Shown piece by piece: positions 7,307 through 17,240 of a DNA stretch of 64,000 nucleotides (positions are counted from its first letter, which is position 1; each line of letters starts with the position of its first letter). The DNA is from Mesorhizobium sp. J428 (GTDB taxonomy: Bacteria > Pseudomonadota > Alphaproteobacteria > Rhizobiales > Rhizobiaceae): assembly GCF_024699925.1 (NCBI RefSeq), contig NZ_JAJOMX010000001.1, positions 2,146,001 to 2,210,000 of the forward strand, given 5' to 3'. Under the pieces are notes generated by a model that worked only from the letters and a program-made list of their open reading frames with translations, made no database searches and was not told where the DNA came from. A program made the translations under genes and the position numbers.

Positions 7307-8335
7307 ATGAAAACACTGTTGCCCACTTCGACCGCCGGCAGCCTGCCGAAACCTTCCTGGCTGGCAGAGCCCGAGAAGCTCTGGTCTCCCTGGAAACTGC
7401 AGGGCGAAGAACTGATCGCGGGCAAGCAGGATGCGCTGCGTCTCTCCCTCGACGATCAGCGACAGGCAGGGATTGATATCGTCAGCGACGGCGAGCAGAC
7501 GCGGCAGCATTTCGTCACGACGTTCATCGAGCACCTCAGCGGCGTCGACTTCGAGAAGCGCGAGACCGTCAGGATTCGCAACCGCTATGACGCTAGCGTC
7601 CCGACGGTCGTCGGCGCCGTATCTCGCCAGAAGCCCGTCTTTGTCAAAGACGCCAGGTTTCTACGGCAACAGACCATGCAGCCGATCAAATGGGCCCTGC
7701 CCGGCCCGATGACGATGATCGATACGCTTTACGACAGCCACTACGGGAGTCGCGAGAAGCTGGCGTGGGAGTTCGCCAAGATACTCAACGAAGAGGCCAG
7801 GGAATTGGAGGCAGCCGGGATCGACATCATTCAGTTCGATGAGCCCGCGTTCAACGTTTTCTTCGACGAGGTGAATGACTGGGGTGTCGCCACCCTGGAA
7901 CGAGCGATCGAAGGCCTCAAATGCGAGACCGCGGTCCATATCTGCTACGGCTACGGCATCAAGGCGAACACGGACTGGAAGAAGACTCTGGGATCGGAGT
8001 GGCGGCAATATGAGGAAACCTTCCCCAAGCTGCAGAAATCCAGCATCGATCTGATCTCGCTGGAGTGCCACAACTCCCATGTCCCGATGGATCTCATCGA
8101 ACTCATCCGCGGCAAGAAGGTGATGGTCGGTGCCATCGACGTCGCGACTAACACCGTCGAGACACCGGAAGACGTTGCCGAGACGCTGCGGAAAGCGCTT
8201 CGGTTCGTTGATGCCGACAAGCTTTACCCCTGCACGAACTGCGGCATGGCCCCCCTGTCTCGCCAGGTGGCGACGGGCAAGCTGAAGGCCTTGAGTGCGG
8301 GCGCCGAAATCGTCCGAAGAGAACTCGCGGCGTAG
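7307..8335 (+). CDS. mesD: MesD-type core methionine synthase (short MetE family)
   Basis: 342 aa, about the length of only the catalytic C-terminal barrel of MetE (about 750 aa). The zinc ligands of cobalamin-independent methionine synthase can be placed: His211 and Cys213 in 'VHICYGYG', Glu253 in 'SLECHNSH' and Cys312 in 'CTNCGMAPLSR'. It lacks the N-terminal domain that helps bind methyl-folate polyglutamate, as in the folate-independent families. Pairing with DUF1852 identifies it as MesD: homocysteine to methionine without B12 and apparently without methyltetrahydrofolate. It should be expressed when cobalamin is scarce. Confidence 0.88.
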   Translation: MKTLLPTSTAGSLPKPSWLAEPEKLWSPWKLQGEELIAGKQDALRLSLDDQRQAGIDIVSDGEQTRQHFVTTFIEHLSGVDFEKRETVRIRNRYDASVPTVVGAVSRQKPVFVKDARFLRQQTMQPIKWALPGPMTMIDTLYDSHYGSREKLAWEFAKILNEEARELEAAGIDIIQFDEPAFNVFFDEVNDWGVATLERAIEGLKCETAVHICYGYGIKANTDWKKTLGSEWRQYEETFPKLQKSSIDLISLECHNSHVPMDLIELIRGKKVMVGAIDVATNTVETPEDVAETLRKALRFVDADKLYPCTNCGMAPLSRQVATGKLKALSAGAEIVRRELAA

Positions 8336-8607
8336 CACCCGAACAGAGGGATTGCGGGTGAAGACCCGGAAATGGGACGAAGTGCGCGCCCCTGATCAAC
8401 ATGGTCGAGGCGGCCGCCGGGTGTTGAGACAGGCGCTCGCCCAAGCCGCCGAATGATTTAGCTGCGGATGCCGCCATCGACAGGTGGCGGCATTTCCACC
8501 TCGAACCGAAAGCCTCAACGGACCCTCGTGGATATCCGTCTCGCTTGCGCGCGTTGTCGATGATATGAAAGTTAGCTAAAATTACAAATCGTTGACCGAG
8601 AGTTCCC
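8336..8607. other. Gap after mesD; small unsupported frame and terminator
   Basis: The only open frame is a GTG-initiated stretch of about 32 codons starting near 8359 (ending in a TGA around 8457), with no homology I recognise. The terminator at 8468-8495 follows. The remaining 110 bases up to the ROK gene are moderately AT-rich near 8560-8590 and probably hold its promoter. Confidence 0.4.
8468..8495 (+). terminator. Probable terminator of mesXD
   Basis: Perfect 9-bp stem ATGCCGCCA (8468-8476) / TGGCGGCAT (8485-8493) with an 8-base loop, followed by a short T-run, about 130 bases after the mesD stop. Confidence 0.6.
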
Positions 8608-9767
8608 GTGCTGATTCATGGTTCGAGGCAGCTTCCCGCCCTGACGGGAAGCGCGAAGGCTGTTCTGCGCCGCCTGGTGGCCGAAGGACCTTCCACGCGA
8701 CCGCAGATCGGCTCGGCGCTCGGCCTGTCGCGGCCGACGATGTCGGCTGCGATCGCCGAGCTGGAACGCCCCGGCTATGTCGAGGAGATGGGCGCGCATA
8801 GGGGCCGCTCGGCCGTAGCGCCGTTCAGCACCGCGTCGGACGGAAGGCCGGACATGTGATGGCCGTCGACGCCGGTTCGACCCATGTCCGCCTGCGCGTC
8901 TCGACCCTCGACGGCCGCCTTCTGCACAGCCGGGTCTGCAGCCTTCCGGGCAGCCAATTCTCGCTGAACGAAGAGATCAGCCGCGTCGTGGCCCAGGAGG
9001 TCGCGGCCGCCCTTGCCGAGGCACACGAGGAATGGGGACCGCTGCGGGCGCTCGGCATCGCGGTTCCCACGCGGGTGGTTGGGCCCGATGGAGACGTCGC
9101 CGGCACGCACCAGAATCTCATCTTCAGCGCGTTCAGCCCGCCCGACGGCGTCGATGTCCTCCTGGTCAACAATGTGAACTGTGCCGCCGTCGCCGAGCAG
9201 CACTTTGGCGCAGCCCGCGGGCACGACACATTCGCCTATGTGCAGATCGGGCTGAAGATCGGCATGGGCCTGATGCTGGGCGGCCAGCTCATTTCGGGCA
9301 AGACCGGCTCGGCCGGCGAGATCGGCCATCTCAGCTTTCCATTCGCGCCCGGAATCGCGCCGGAGCCGGGCGCCGTCGAGCGGTATCTCGGAACAGAGTC
9401 GCTGATCGCGCGCGTTCGGGAGACCTGGCCGCGCGAAGAAGGTCCGGCACCGGCGAACACCAGCGAGCTTCTCACCATGGCCGAGAAGGGAAATCCGGTG
9501 GCGAAAGCGCATGTCGAGCGTCATGCCGCCGACATCGGCGCGCTGGTCGCCACCTGCGTCAGCGTCGTCGATCCCGGTCTCGTGGTGCTGGGCGGCGGGC
9601 TGGGCGCGTCGCCGCTGCTGCTGCCGAAGGTGCGCGAGGTCGTGGATATCCTGACCTATCCGGTCGAGGTGCGAACCACATTGCTGGGCGTCGACGCGAC
9701 TGTCCTCGGCATCGAGAAGCTGGCCGTCGAACGTGCCATGGGCCGGCTTCTGGGCGACGACGGCTGA
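8608..9767 (+). pseudogene. ROK-family transcriptional regulator, frameshifted
   Basis: From GTG 8608 the first frame encodes a winged HTH, 'TRPQIGSALGLSRPTMSAAI', and 'EEMGAHRGRSAV', then stops at 8859. The second frame (to 9767) carries the ROK sugar-kinase-like domain beginning 'AVDAGSTHVRLRVSTLDG', with 'GEIGHLSF' and 'VVLGGGLG'. Read together they form one normal-length regulator of about 385 aa. Between 8815 and 8850, 'RSA' plus 'VQHRVGRKAGHVMAVDAG' would restore it; eight bases (GTAGCGCC) near 8815 look extra. It lies upstream of the sugar ABC operon and is the likely repressor. Without the HTH fused to the sensor, control could be lost, unless the break is a sequence error. Confidence 0.8.
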
Positions 9768-9808
9768 CCGTCGAAACCCCGTCTTTCCAAGAGCAGCGAG
9801 ATTCTTCG

Positions 9809-9836
9809 GTCAGCCGCTTCAGGCGACGCGGCTGAC
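9809..9836 (+). terminator. Hairpin after ROK gene
   Basis: GTCAGCCGC (9809-9817) / GCGGCTGAC (9828-9836), a 9-bp perfect stem with a 10-base loop, 40 bases after the ROK stop and before the operon promoter. The T-run is poor, so terminator function is tentative. Confidence 0.5.
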
Positions 9837-9838
9837 GA

Positions 9839-9881
9839 TTGACTCTTGGCTTGCATCATTTATTTGTTAATGTGCCTAACA
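9839..9881 (+). promoter_or_regulatory. Promoter/operator region of the sugar ABC operon
   Basis: TTGACT at 9839-9844 could be a -35 box; a -10 is not clear (TATTTG at 9861-9866). TGTTA (9865-9869), seven bases, TAACA (9877-9881) is a small inverted repeat at the expected operator position, possibly for the ROK regulator. Confidence 0.4.
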
Positions 9882-9938
9882 CACATTGAGGCCGATAGGG
9901 GCGCCTCGTGTGGATCGTTTCAACAGGAGGGAATGGCC

Positions 9939-11198
9939 ATGCGCAGTAAATTGTGGAGCAGCATCGCTGCGTTGATCACGGTCGGCTCGACCGGGATGGC
10001 GATGGCCCAGGACGTGACGTTGGAATACTGGGTCTACTCCGATTTCGCGCAAGGCGACGCGCTGGCCCTGCAGCAGGAGTTCATCAGCGAATTCGCCGCA
10101 AAGCATCCGGGCGTGAAGATCAACATCGTCGGCAAGGGCGATGCGGACCTGACCGCCGGCCAGGTGGCGGGTGCTGCGAGCGGCAACCTCCCCGATGTCT
10201 TCATGAACGGGCTCGGCACCGGCGCGCAGCTGGTCGAGGTGGGTGCGCTGGCCAACCTCCACGACAAGTGGATGGCCATGTCCGAGGACTATCGCAGCCA
10301 GTTCAACAAGAGCGCCATCGACAACTGCTCTCCAGCGCCTGACAAGATGTATTGCCTGCCCTACACCGGCTACGGCTCGCTGATGTTCCGCAATCTGACC
10401 GTGCTCGAAAAGGCCGGCATCGACACCAAGACGCCTCCGGCGACCTGGACCGAGTGGCTCGACCAGATGAAGAAGATCAAGGAAGCCGGGATGTTCGCCA
10501 TCCCCGACCAGGCTCTGGTCTTCAATTCGATCGCCGAGATGTACGCCGTCTCCGGCGACGTCAGCACCTGGGGCATCGACTGGGACAACCGCAAGACGCG
10601 GATCGACCCCAAGGTGATGGCCACCGTGCTGCAGAAATTCGTGGACATGGCTCCCTTGAATTCGGGAACAAGCCGCAACGACCAGGCGACGAAGGACCTG
10701 TTCATCACCGACCAGCTCGCATTCCACACGGTCGGTCCGTGGGTCAATCCGACCTATGCCGAGGCGGCGAAGAACGGCAAGCTGAAGTATGACTTCGTGC
10801 TGGTTCCCGGCGACACGGCAGACAAGCATGGCGGCATCCAGAACTACGAGATCGTCGGCGTCGCACCGGGCAAGAACTTCGACATCGCCTGGGAGTTCGC
10901 CTCCTACATCACCGCCAAGGAGCAGATGGCGCGCTGGGCAAAGCTCCTCTCGCGCTACAACTCCAACGCGGCCGCGATGAGCGAGCCGGACGTGGCTGCG
11001 TTGCCGCTCATCGCCGCCTCGGTCGAAGCGGTGAAATACGCCATGGACGTCCAGCCGCCCTACCTCATCAAGGCGGTGCCTGCGTGCTATCCGTCGACGG
11101 TGGTGGAATTCGTGTCGGCAACCGCGGACGGCGACTACACGCCGGAGGAGGGTGCCACCGAGATGATCGCCGAGCTGAACGACTGCCTGGCCGAGTGA
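9939..11198 (+). CDS. Sugar ABC transporter substrate-binding protein
   Basis: Periplasmic family 1 binding protein, 419 aa. The signal peptide 'SSIAALITVGSTGMAMA' is followed by 'QDVTLEYWVYSD', typical of the UgpB/MalE family. AGGAGG at 9925-9930 favours the ATG at 9939 (8-base gap) over the ATG at 9933. It delivers sugar to the two permeases downstream. The kinase and SIS protein at the end of the operon suggest an amino sugar or its oligomer. Confidence 0.92.
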   Translation: MRSKLWSSIAALITVGSTGMAMAQDVTLEYWVYSDFAQGDALALQQEFISEFAAKHPGVKINIVGKGDADLTAGQVAGAASGNLPDVFMNGLGTGAQLVEVGALANLHDKWMAMSEDYRSQFNKSAIDNCSPAPDKMYCLPYTGYGSLMFRNLTVLEKAGIDTKTPPATWTEWLDQMKKIKEAGMFAIPDQALVFNSIAEMYAVSGDVSTWGIDWDNRKTRIDPKVMATVLQKFVDMAPLNSGTSRNDQATKDLFITDQLAFHTVGPWVNPTYAEAAKNGKLKYDFVLVPGDTADKHGGIQNYEIVGVAPGKNFDIAWEFASYITAKEQMARWAKLLSRYNSNAAAMSEPDVAALPLIAASVEAVKYAMDVQPPYLIKAVPACYPSTVVEFVSATADGDYTPEEGATEMIAELNDCLAE

Positions 11199-11260
11199 CC
11201 AGTTCGTTCTGAGAGCCGCGGCCGGGAGCCTCCCGGCCGCGACGCCAGCAGGGTTCGACC

Positions 11261-12151
11261 ATGCCGATCTATCGCAGGCATCTGCCGCATTATCTGATGA
11301 TCGCCCCGTTCATGATCCTGTTCGCGGCGTTCTTCCTGTATCCGATCTTCAGCGGCTTCTTCTACAGCTTCCACGACTGGAACGGCGTGCAGCCGCCGCA
11401 GTTCGTCGGTCTTGCCAATTACGAGAAGGTCATTGGGTCGCGCGACTTCTCGCGGGCGATGTGGAACCTGCTGACCTATATCTCGATCACGGTACCGCTG
11501 GGCATCCTGGTCGCGCTCGGCCTCGCACTTCTGGTCGACAGCTTCACCGGTCGCTGGGCGAGCTTCTTCCGCAATGCCTATTTCATGCCGGTCGTCCTTC
11601 CCGCCTTCCTCGCGGCGACGATCTGGCGCTGGATCTACGCCCCCAACTTCGGCCTCCTCAACATGATCCTGGGCTGGCTCGGGATACCTTCGGTCAATTT
11701 CCTCAACGACACCGGCACGATGATCTACGCCCTCATCGCCGTGGACGTATGGGTTTCGGCCGGGTTCAACATGGTCATCCTCCTGGCCGGCCTGAAGAAC
11801 ATCCCTTCCGAACTCTATGAGGCCGCACGGCTCGACGGCGCCAACAAGTGGCAGCAGATCGTGCACATCACCGTGCCCATGCTCGGCCCGGTGATGTTCT
11901 TCGTCATCACCTACAGCGTGATCTCGGCGATGCAGGTCTTTGACAAGCCCTGGCTGCTGACCGGCTCGTCCTTCTCCGAATATGGCGGCCGCCGCGGCGC
12001 GCTGTTGTTCCCGGTGATGGACATGATGGGCCGCGCCTTCGGCGAGGTGAGGTTTGGCGAAGCCTCCGCCTACGGCTTCCTGCTCACCGTCGCCATCGTC
12101 ACCTTGACCGCCCTCATGTTCGGCGTGCGGGCCTGGAGGGAGCGTCGATGA
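11261..12151 (+). CDS. Sugar ABC transporter permease (MalF/UgpA type)
   Basis: 296-aa inner-membrane protein with six predicted helices, starting 'LPHYLMIAPFMILFAAFFL'. The EAA loop is 'IPSELYEAARLDGANKWQQI'. Its stop overlaps the start of the second permease (ATGA at 12148-12151), showing translational coupling. Confidence 0.93.
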   Translation: MPIYRRHLPHYLMIAPFMILFAAFFLYPIFSGFFYSFHDWNGVQPPQFVGLANYEKVIGSRDFSRAMWNLLTYISITVPLGILVALGLALLVDSFTGRWASFFRNAYFMPVVLPAFLAATIWRWIYAPNFGLLNMILGWLGIPSVNFLNDTGTMIYALIAVDVWVSAGFNMVILLAGLKNIPSELYEAARLDGANKWQQIVHITVPMLGPVMFFVITYSVISAMQVFDKPWLLTGSSFSEYGGRRGALLFPVMDMMGRAFGEVRFGEASAYGFLLTVAIVTLTALMFGVRAWRERR

Positions 12152-12999
12152 GCACCGTAACCTCCCCGCGCAGCGTTTCGATCTGGCTCGTCCTGAAATG
12201 GGCGATCGCGATCGTCGTCGCCATTGTCGCGGTCTTCCCGGTCTGGTGGATGGTCAACGTGGTCTTCTCCCTGCCCGGAGAACCCGTCTCGATCAATCCG
12301 CGCCTCTGGCCGACCTCGATCTCGGCCGGCATCGACAAGATCCACATGATCTTCGCCGAGACCGGCTATCTGCGTGCCTACCTCGTCTCGCTGCTCTACG
12401 CCGTCCTGACCATTGCCGGTGTGCTGCTGGTCGGCTCGCTCGCCGCGTTCGAGTTCTCGCAGTTCGACTTCCCCGGCAAGCGCATCCTCTTCGGCACCGT
12501 CATGCTGTCCCTCATGGTCCCGACCGCCGCGACCATCATTCCGACCTATCTGCTGACCTCGTCGCTCGGATGGCTCAACACGATGCAGGGGCTGGTGGTG
12601 CCGGGCCTCGCCTCGGCCTTCGGCCTTTTCATGCTGGTCCAGTTCATGCGCTCGATCCCGCGCGACATGATCGAGGCGGCGCGGCTCGATGGGGCAGGGC
12701 ACTTCCAGATCTACTGGTACGTGGCGTTGCCGCTCTGCCGCAACGCCATGATCACGCTCGCGATCCTGACCTTCATGCAGACATGGGGCAACTACATGTG
12801 GCCGCTGATCGTCGGCACCCGCCCCGAGATGTACACCGTCGGGCAGGTCGTGGGTCTCTTCAACGCGCCACTGTCGCACCAGACGGTCGACGTGGTCATG
12901 ACGGCAAACCTCCTGGCCGCGATACCGCCGCTCCTCTTCTTCCTGATCTTCCAGCGCAAGATCGTCGAGGGCATCGCGATGTCGGGCAGCAAGGGCTGA
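12148..12999 (+). CDS. Sugar ABC transporter permease (MalG/UgpE type)
   Basis: 283-aa inner-membrane permease with the EAA loop 'IPRDMIEAARLDGAGHFQIY' and several hydrophobic helices. It overlaps the previous gene by four bases. It forms the channel dimer with the MalF-type partner, and the ATPase gene follows after 15 bases. Confidence 0.93.
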   Translation: MSTVTSPRSVSIWLVLKWAIAIVVAIVAVFPVWWMVNVVFSLPGEPVSINPRLWPTSISAGIDKIHMIFAETGYLRAYLVSLLYAVLTIAGVLLVGSLAAFEFSQFDFPGKRILFGTVMLSLMVPTAATIIPTYLLTSSLGWLNTMQGLVVPGLASAFGLFMLVQFMRSIPRDMIEAARLDGAGHFQIYWYVALPLCRNAMITLAILTFMQTWGNYMWPLIVGTRPEMYTVGQVVGLFNAPLSHQTVDVVMTANLLAAIPPLLFFLIFQRKIVEGIAMSGSKG

Positions 13000-13014
13000 T
13001 CGGAACCGCACCAC

Positions 13015-14126
<1,112 letters not shown>

Positions 14127-14130
<4 letters not shown>

Positions 14131-15089
14131 CCTTACAGACCTCGCAGCCCAATGGTTCACTGATCGTCGGCATCGACATCGGTGGCACCAAGACCCACCT
14201 TCGCGCCGAACTTGCCGGCCTGCGGGACCCCGCCCGGGTGAACGACCATATCGTGCCAAGCGCGCAGTGGCGCACCCGCAGCTGGGACGACGATGCGCAT
14301 CGCCTGCTGGACATGGTCGACGAGCTTGCGGCCGGCATGCCGGTGGCCGCGATCGGCGTCGGCGCACATGGTTGTGACGATGACGAGGAATGCCAGGCCT
14401 TCGGCCGCGCCTTCGCTGCCCTGACCGAGATCCCCGTCTCCGTCGTGAATGACGCGGAGCTGATGCCTCTGGCGCTCGGCTTGACCGGCCAGATCGGCGT
14501 GGTCGCCGGGACCGGCTCGATAGCCGTCTGCCGGCCGGAGGGAGGCGCGATGATCTCGGCCGGCGGCTGGGGCTGGGTCGTCGGCGACGAAGGCAGCGCG
14601 GCCGGGCTGGTGCGTGAAGCGGTGCGCGCCGTTGCACGCTATTTCGATGCCGGCGGAGAATCCGACGAGCCTCTGGCCAAGGCGCTTCTCCACGCCCTCG
14701 ACGTTCCCGCCATCCCCCGGCTCGGCAGCGCCCTTGCCTCCCTTGGCGGCCCGGCCGCCATCGGCGCCCATGCCGAGGTGGTCTTCGAGGCCGCCGCGTA
14801 TGGCTCGGAACTCGCCCGGCGGGTCATTCGCGAAGGCGGACAGGAACTCGCCCAGCTCGTCATGCATCTCGATGCCCGCGGCGCTGGCGCCAGCCACGTC
14901 GTCGCAGGAGGCAGCGTCATCGTCGCGCAGGCCTCGCTCTGGCAGGCGTTCTCGCATGCGGTCTCCGAACGCTCTTCGGCGCGGATCACGCCGCATCTGT
15001 TCAGCGGCAGTCCGGTCGAAGGCGCCTGCCGCCTCGCCGCGGCTGTCGCCCAATCCTCGACCGGCGAACTGAAGCGCCTCGCGCGCTGA
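14127..15089 (+). CDS. BadF/BadG-type ATPase, probable N-acetylglucosamine-like sugar kinase
   Basis: 320-aa member of the ASKHA fold. The phosphate-1 motif 'IVGIDIGGTKTHLRAEL' and the adenosine region 'AGGSVIVAQ' are visible, plus 'GVVAGTGSIAVCR' and 'GWGWVVGDEGS', which resemble eukaryote-type GlcNAc kinases. It likely phosphorylates the imported sugar in the cytoplasm. Coupled by overlap to the ATPase and followed by a SIS protein. The exact sugar is inferred only. Confidence 0.8.
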
Positions 15090-15123
15090 CATCGCCTCGA
15101 GCTGCTCACAGGAAGGGAAAGTC

Positions 15124-16122
15124 ATGAGCTACCGTTCAACCATTGCGCGTCAACCCGAAGCATTGGCGGACACATATTCGGCCGCGCGCGATCAGCTCGC
15201 GGGATTGGACCTCAAGCCGCTGGACCGGCCGGTGATCGGCATCACCGGCATCGGCGCCAGCTTCGCGGCAGCCGTCGTCGGCGCGGGCGAACTGCAGACG
15301 AAGGGCCGCCGCGCCTTCGCCATCCGCGCCTGTGACATGGCCGAAGGATACGATCTCGTCGACGCGCTCGTCGGCCTGTCGCATCGCGGCCGCAGCGTCG
15401 AGACCGTGCTGGCGCACGAGAAGCTGCCTTCGGCGAAGCGACTCGCGATCACCAATGATCCGAAGAGCCCCCTCGCCGAGGCGTCGGACTTCCACGTGAC
15501 GCTGAACAACGGCTCCGACGCCACGCCCTCCAGCACCGGCTACACGGCCACGCTGCTGGCGATGGGCATGGCGTTCCAGAAGATGCTCGGCGAGACGGAC
15601 GATGTCTTTGCCGCCATCCCCGACCTGTCGCGGCACGTTCTCTCGGCTGCGGCCCACAAGATGAAGCGGCTGGGCGAGCTGTTCCTGCAACGCCGCGCCA
15701 TCGACTGCGTCGGCGCCGGATCGTCTCTCGGCACCGCAGACGGTGCGTCGTTGCTGATCCGGGAGGCGTCGCGCATTCCGGCCTCCGCCTACGACACCCG
15801 CCACTATCTGCATGGACCGCTGGAATCGATGGATGCCACCACCGGTGTCGTCATCTTCGGCGACGGCCGCGAGATCGAGCTGGCGCATCAGGTCGAGAAG
15901 ATTGGGTGCCCTGTCCTGCTGATCACGACCCATGCCGGCATCGCGGATGGTGAACTCCTCACGGTCGTGACCGTCCCGAAGCAGGCAAACCAGATCGCCC
16001 AGGGCATCCTGAACATCTTTGCCGCGCAATTGTTCGCGGCCGAGCTGTCCGACGCCGCCGGCCTCACCGACACCAAGTTCCGCTACCGCATGTCGGATAC
16101 CAAGGTGCCGGTGGCCGCCTGA
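15124..16122 (+). CDS. SIS-domain sugar isomerase/deaminase (GlmS-like, no glutaminase domain)
   Basis: 332 aa with two SIS domains and no N-terminal glutamine amidotransferase. Sugar-phosphate-binding segments 'GITGIGASFAAAVVGAGEL', 'GLSHRGRSVETVL' and 'GAGSSLGTADGASLLIRE' are visible, and 'HGPLESM' resembles the catalytic part of NagB-II/AgaS proteins. It could deaminate or isomerise a hexosamine phosphate made by the preceding kinase. GGAAGGG before the ATG is a good ribosome binding site. Last gene of the operon. Confidence 0.8.
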   Translation: MSYRSTIARQPEALADTYSAARDQLAGLDLKPLDRPVIGITGIGASFAAAVVGAGELQTKGRRAFAIRACDMAEGYDLVDALVGLSHRGRSVETVLAHEKLPSAKRLAITNDPKSPLAEASDFHVTLNNGSDATPSSTGYTATLLAMGMAFQKMLGETDDVFAAIPDLSRHVLSAAAHKMKRLGELFLQRRAIDCVGAGSSLGTADGASLLIREASRIPASAYDTRHYLHGPLESMDATTGVVIFGDGREIELAHQVEKIGCPVLLITTHAGIADGELLTVVTVPKQANQIAQGILNIFAAQLFAAELSDAAGLTDTKFRYRMSDTKVPVAA

Positions 16123-16138
16123 CCTACAGGCCACGTCA

Positions 16139-16270
16139 GTCGAGAATCGAGATGACCGCCTCGATCTCGACCGTGATGTTGCCCGGGAGCGAGGCCATGC
16201 CAACCGCCGAACGGGCGTGATGGCCTCGCTCCCCGAAGACCTCGATGAAGAGGTCGGACCAGCTGTTCTG
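16139..16270 (-). pseudogene. RidA/YjgF-family fragment (C-terminal end only)
   Basis: The reverse strand encodes 'DLFIEVFGERGHHARSAVG' and 'ASLPGNITVEIEAVISILD', the conserved end of RidA-like enamine/imine deaminases. Upstream there is room for only about 45 more codons before the enoyl-CoA hydratase gene, and a related stretch 'LADRINLAAGYNR' lies in another frame. It is a remnant without the N-terminal two thirds. It lies at the 3' end of the reverse-strand catabolic operon. Confidence 0.72.
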
Positions 16271-16355
16271 TTGTATCCGGCGGCCAAATTGATGCGATCG
16301 GCCAGGCAGGGCGCGATGGCTACTGTCTGACAAGGGATCGACGCCCTCCGTGACA

Positions 16356-16373
16356 GGCTGCTGCAGAGCAGCC
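16356..16373 (-). terminator. Small hairpin after the enoyl-CoA hydratase gene
   Basis: GGCTGCT (16356-16362), loop of four, AGCAGCC (16367-16373), between the hydratase stop and the RidA remnant. A compact stem without a clear T-run. Confidence 0.4.
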
Positions 16374-16408
16374 GGGCGCTGTCTTCGCGATAGACCTGTC
16401 GAAGTCGG

Positions 16409-17218
16409 CTAGGCGTCGGGTTTGCCCGACTTGTACAGAAAGCCTTCGACCCGCTCCTCGCCGCCATAGGCCATGCGCTGCATGCGGTAGAGGTTCTTGA
16501 CATATTCCAGCGCCTCCATCCGGCGCATGTCCATGCCGCGCATCGACGCTTCCATCTCGATCCGCAGCGCGATCAGCGGATGGCGGGCGATGCGTTCGGC
16601 ATAATCCTCAGCCTTGGCGAGCACTTGATCGGCTGGAACGACGGCATTGACGAGATTGGCGCGCAGCGCCTGTTCGGCATCCAGCGGGTCGCCCGTCAGC
16701 AGCATCTCCATGGCGATGGTATGCGGGATGAAACGCGACAGCCGCGTCGAGCCGCCGGCGCCGCCCATGCCATAGTTGATCTCGGGGAAACCGAACTTCG
16801 CATCCGGTGAGCAGACGCGGATATCGGTCAGCTGGCTGAGATAGATCATGGCCTGGCCGAAGCAGTAGCCGCGCACGGCCGCGATGATCGGCTTGAACCG
16901 GTCGAGCGCCAGCACCTCGCGCGACCAGGTGAACGTGTCGGGCGTCTTGGTCTCCATGCGGAACTTCGGCCACATGTAATATTCAAGCTCGTCCCTCGGT
17001 GTGTCGAACTTGGCGTATTCGGTCTTGATGTCGTCGCCGGCCGAGAAGGCGCGGTCGCCTGCACCCTGCATGATGCCGACATGCACGTTGTCGTCGGCGA
17101 GGAACTCGATCATGTGACCGTAGAGTTCCTTGTGCATCGCAGGTGTCATCGGGTTCACGCTGCCGTTGCGGATCGTGAAATAGCCGACCTTACCCTTGCG
17201 CTCATATTCGAAAGGCAT
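16409..17218 (-). CDS. Enoyl-CoA hydratase/isomerase family protein
   Basis: 269-aa crotonase-fold protein. The oxyanion region 'IAAVRGYCFGQAMIYLSQ' and the second catalytic block 'AKFGFPEINYGMGGAGGS' are visible. The Glu of the second block (FPEI) is present; the first catalytic Glu of standard hydratases, in GG(C/L)EL, is not obvious here, so the reaction may differ (isomerase, hydrolase or lyase). It starts 23 bases after the acyl-CoA ligase frame and belongs to the same operon: ligase makes a CoA thioester, this enzyme acts on it. Confidence 0.87.
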   Translation of the reverse strand: MPFEYERKGKVGYFTIRNGSVNPMTPAMHKELYGHMIEFLADDNVHVGIMQGAGDRAFSAGDDIKTEYAKFDTPRDELEYYMWPKFRMETKTPDTFTWSREVLALDRFKPIIAAVRGYCFGQAMIYLSQLTDIRVCSPDAKFGFPEINYGMGGAGGSTRLSRFIPHTIAMEMLLTGDPLDAEQALRANLVNAVVPADQVLAKAEDYAERIARHPLIALRIEMEASMRGMDMRRMEALEYVKNLYRMQRMAYGGEERVEGFLYKSGKPDA

Positions 17219-17240
17219 GCGAAAAATCTCCTGAAATGCG

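Noticed and set aside
8359..8457. Small GTG frame of 32 codons after mesD
   Set aside because: No homology that I recognise and no Shine-Dalgarno; noted only in the gap description.
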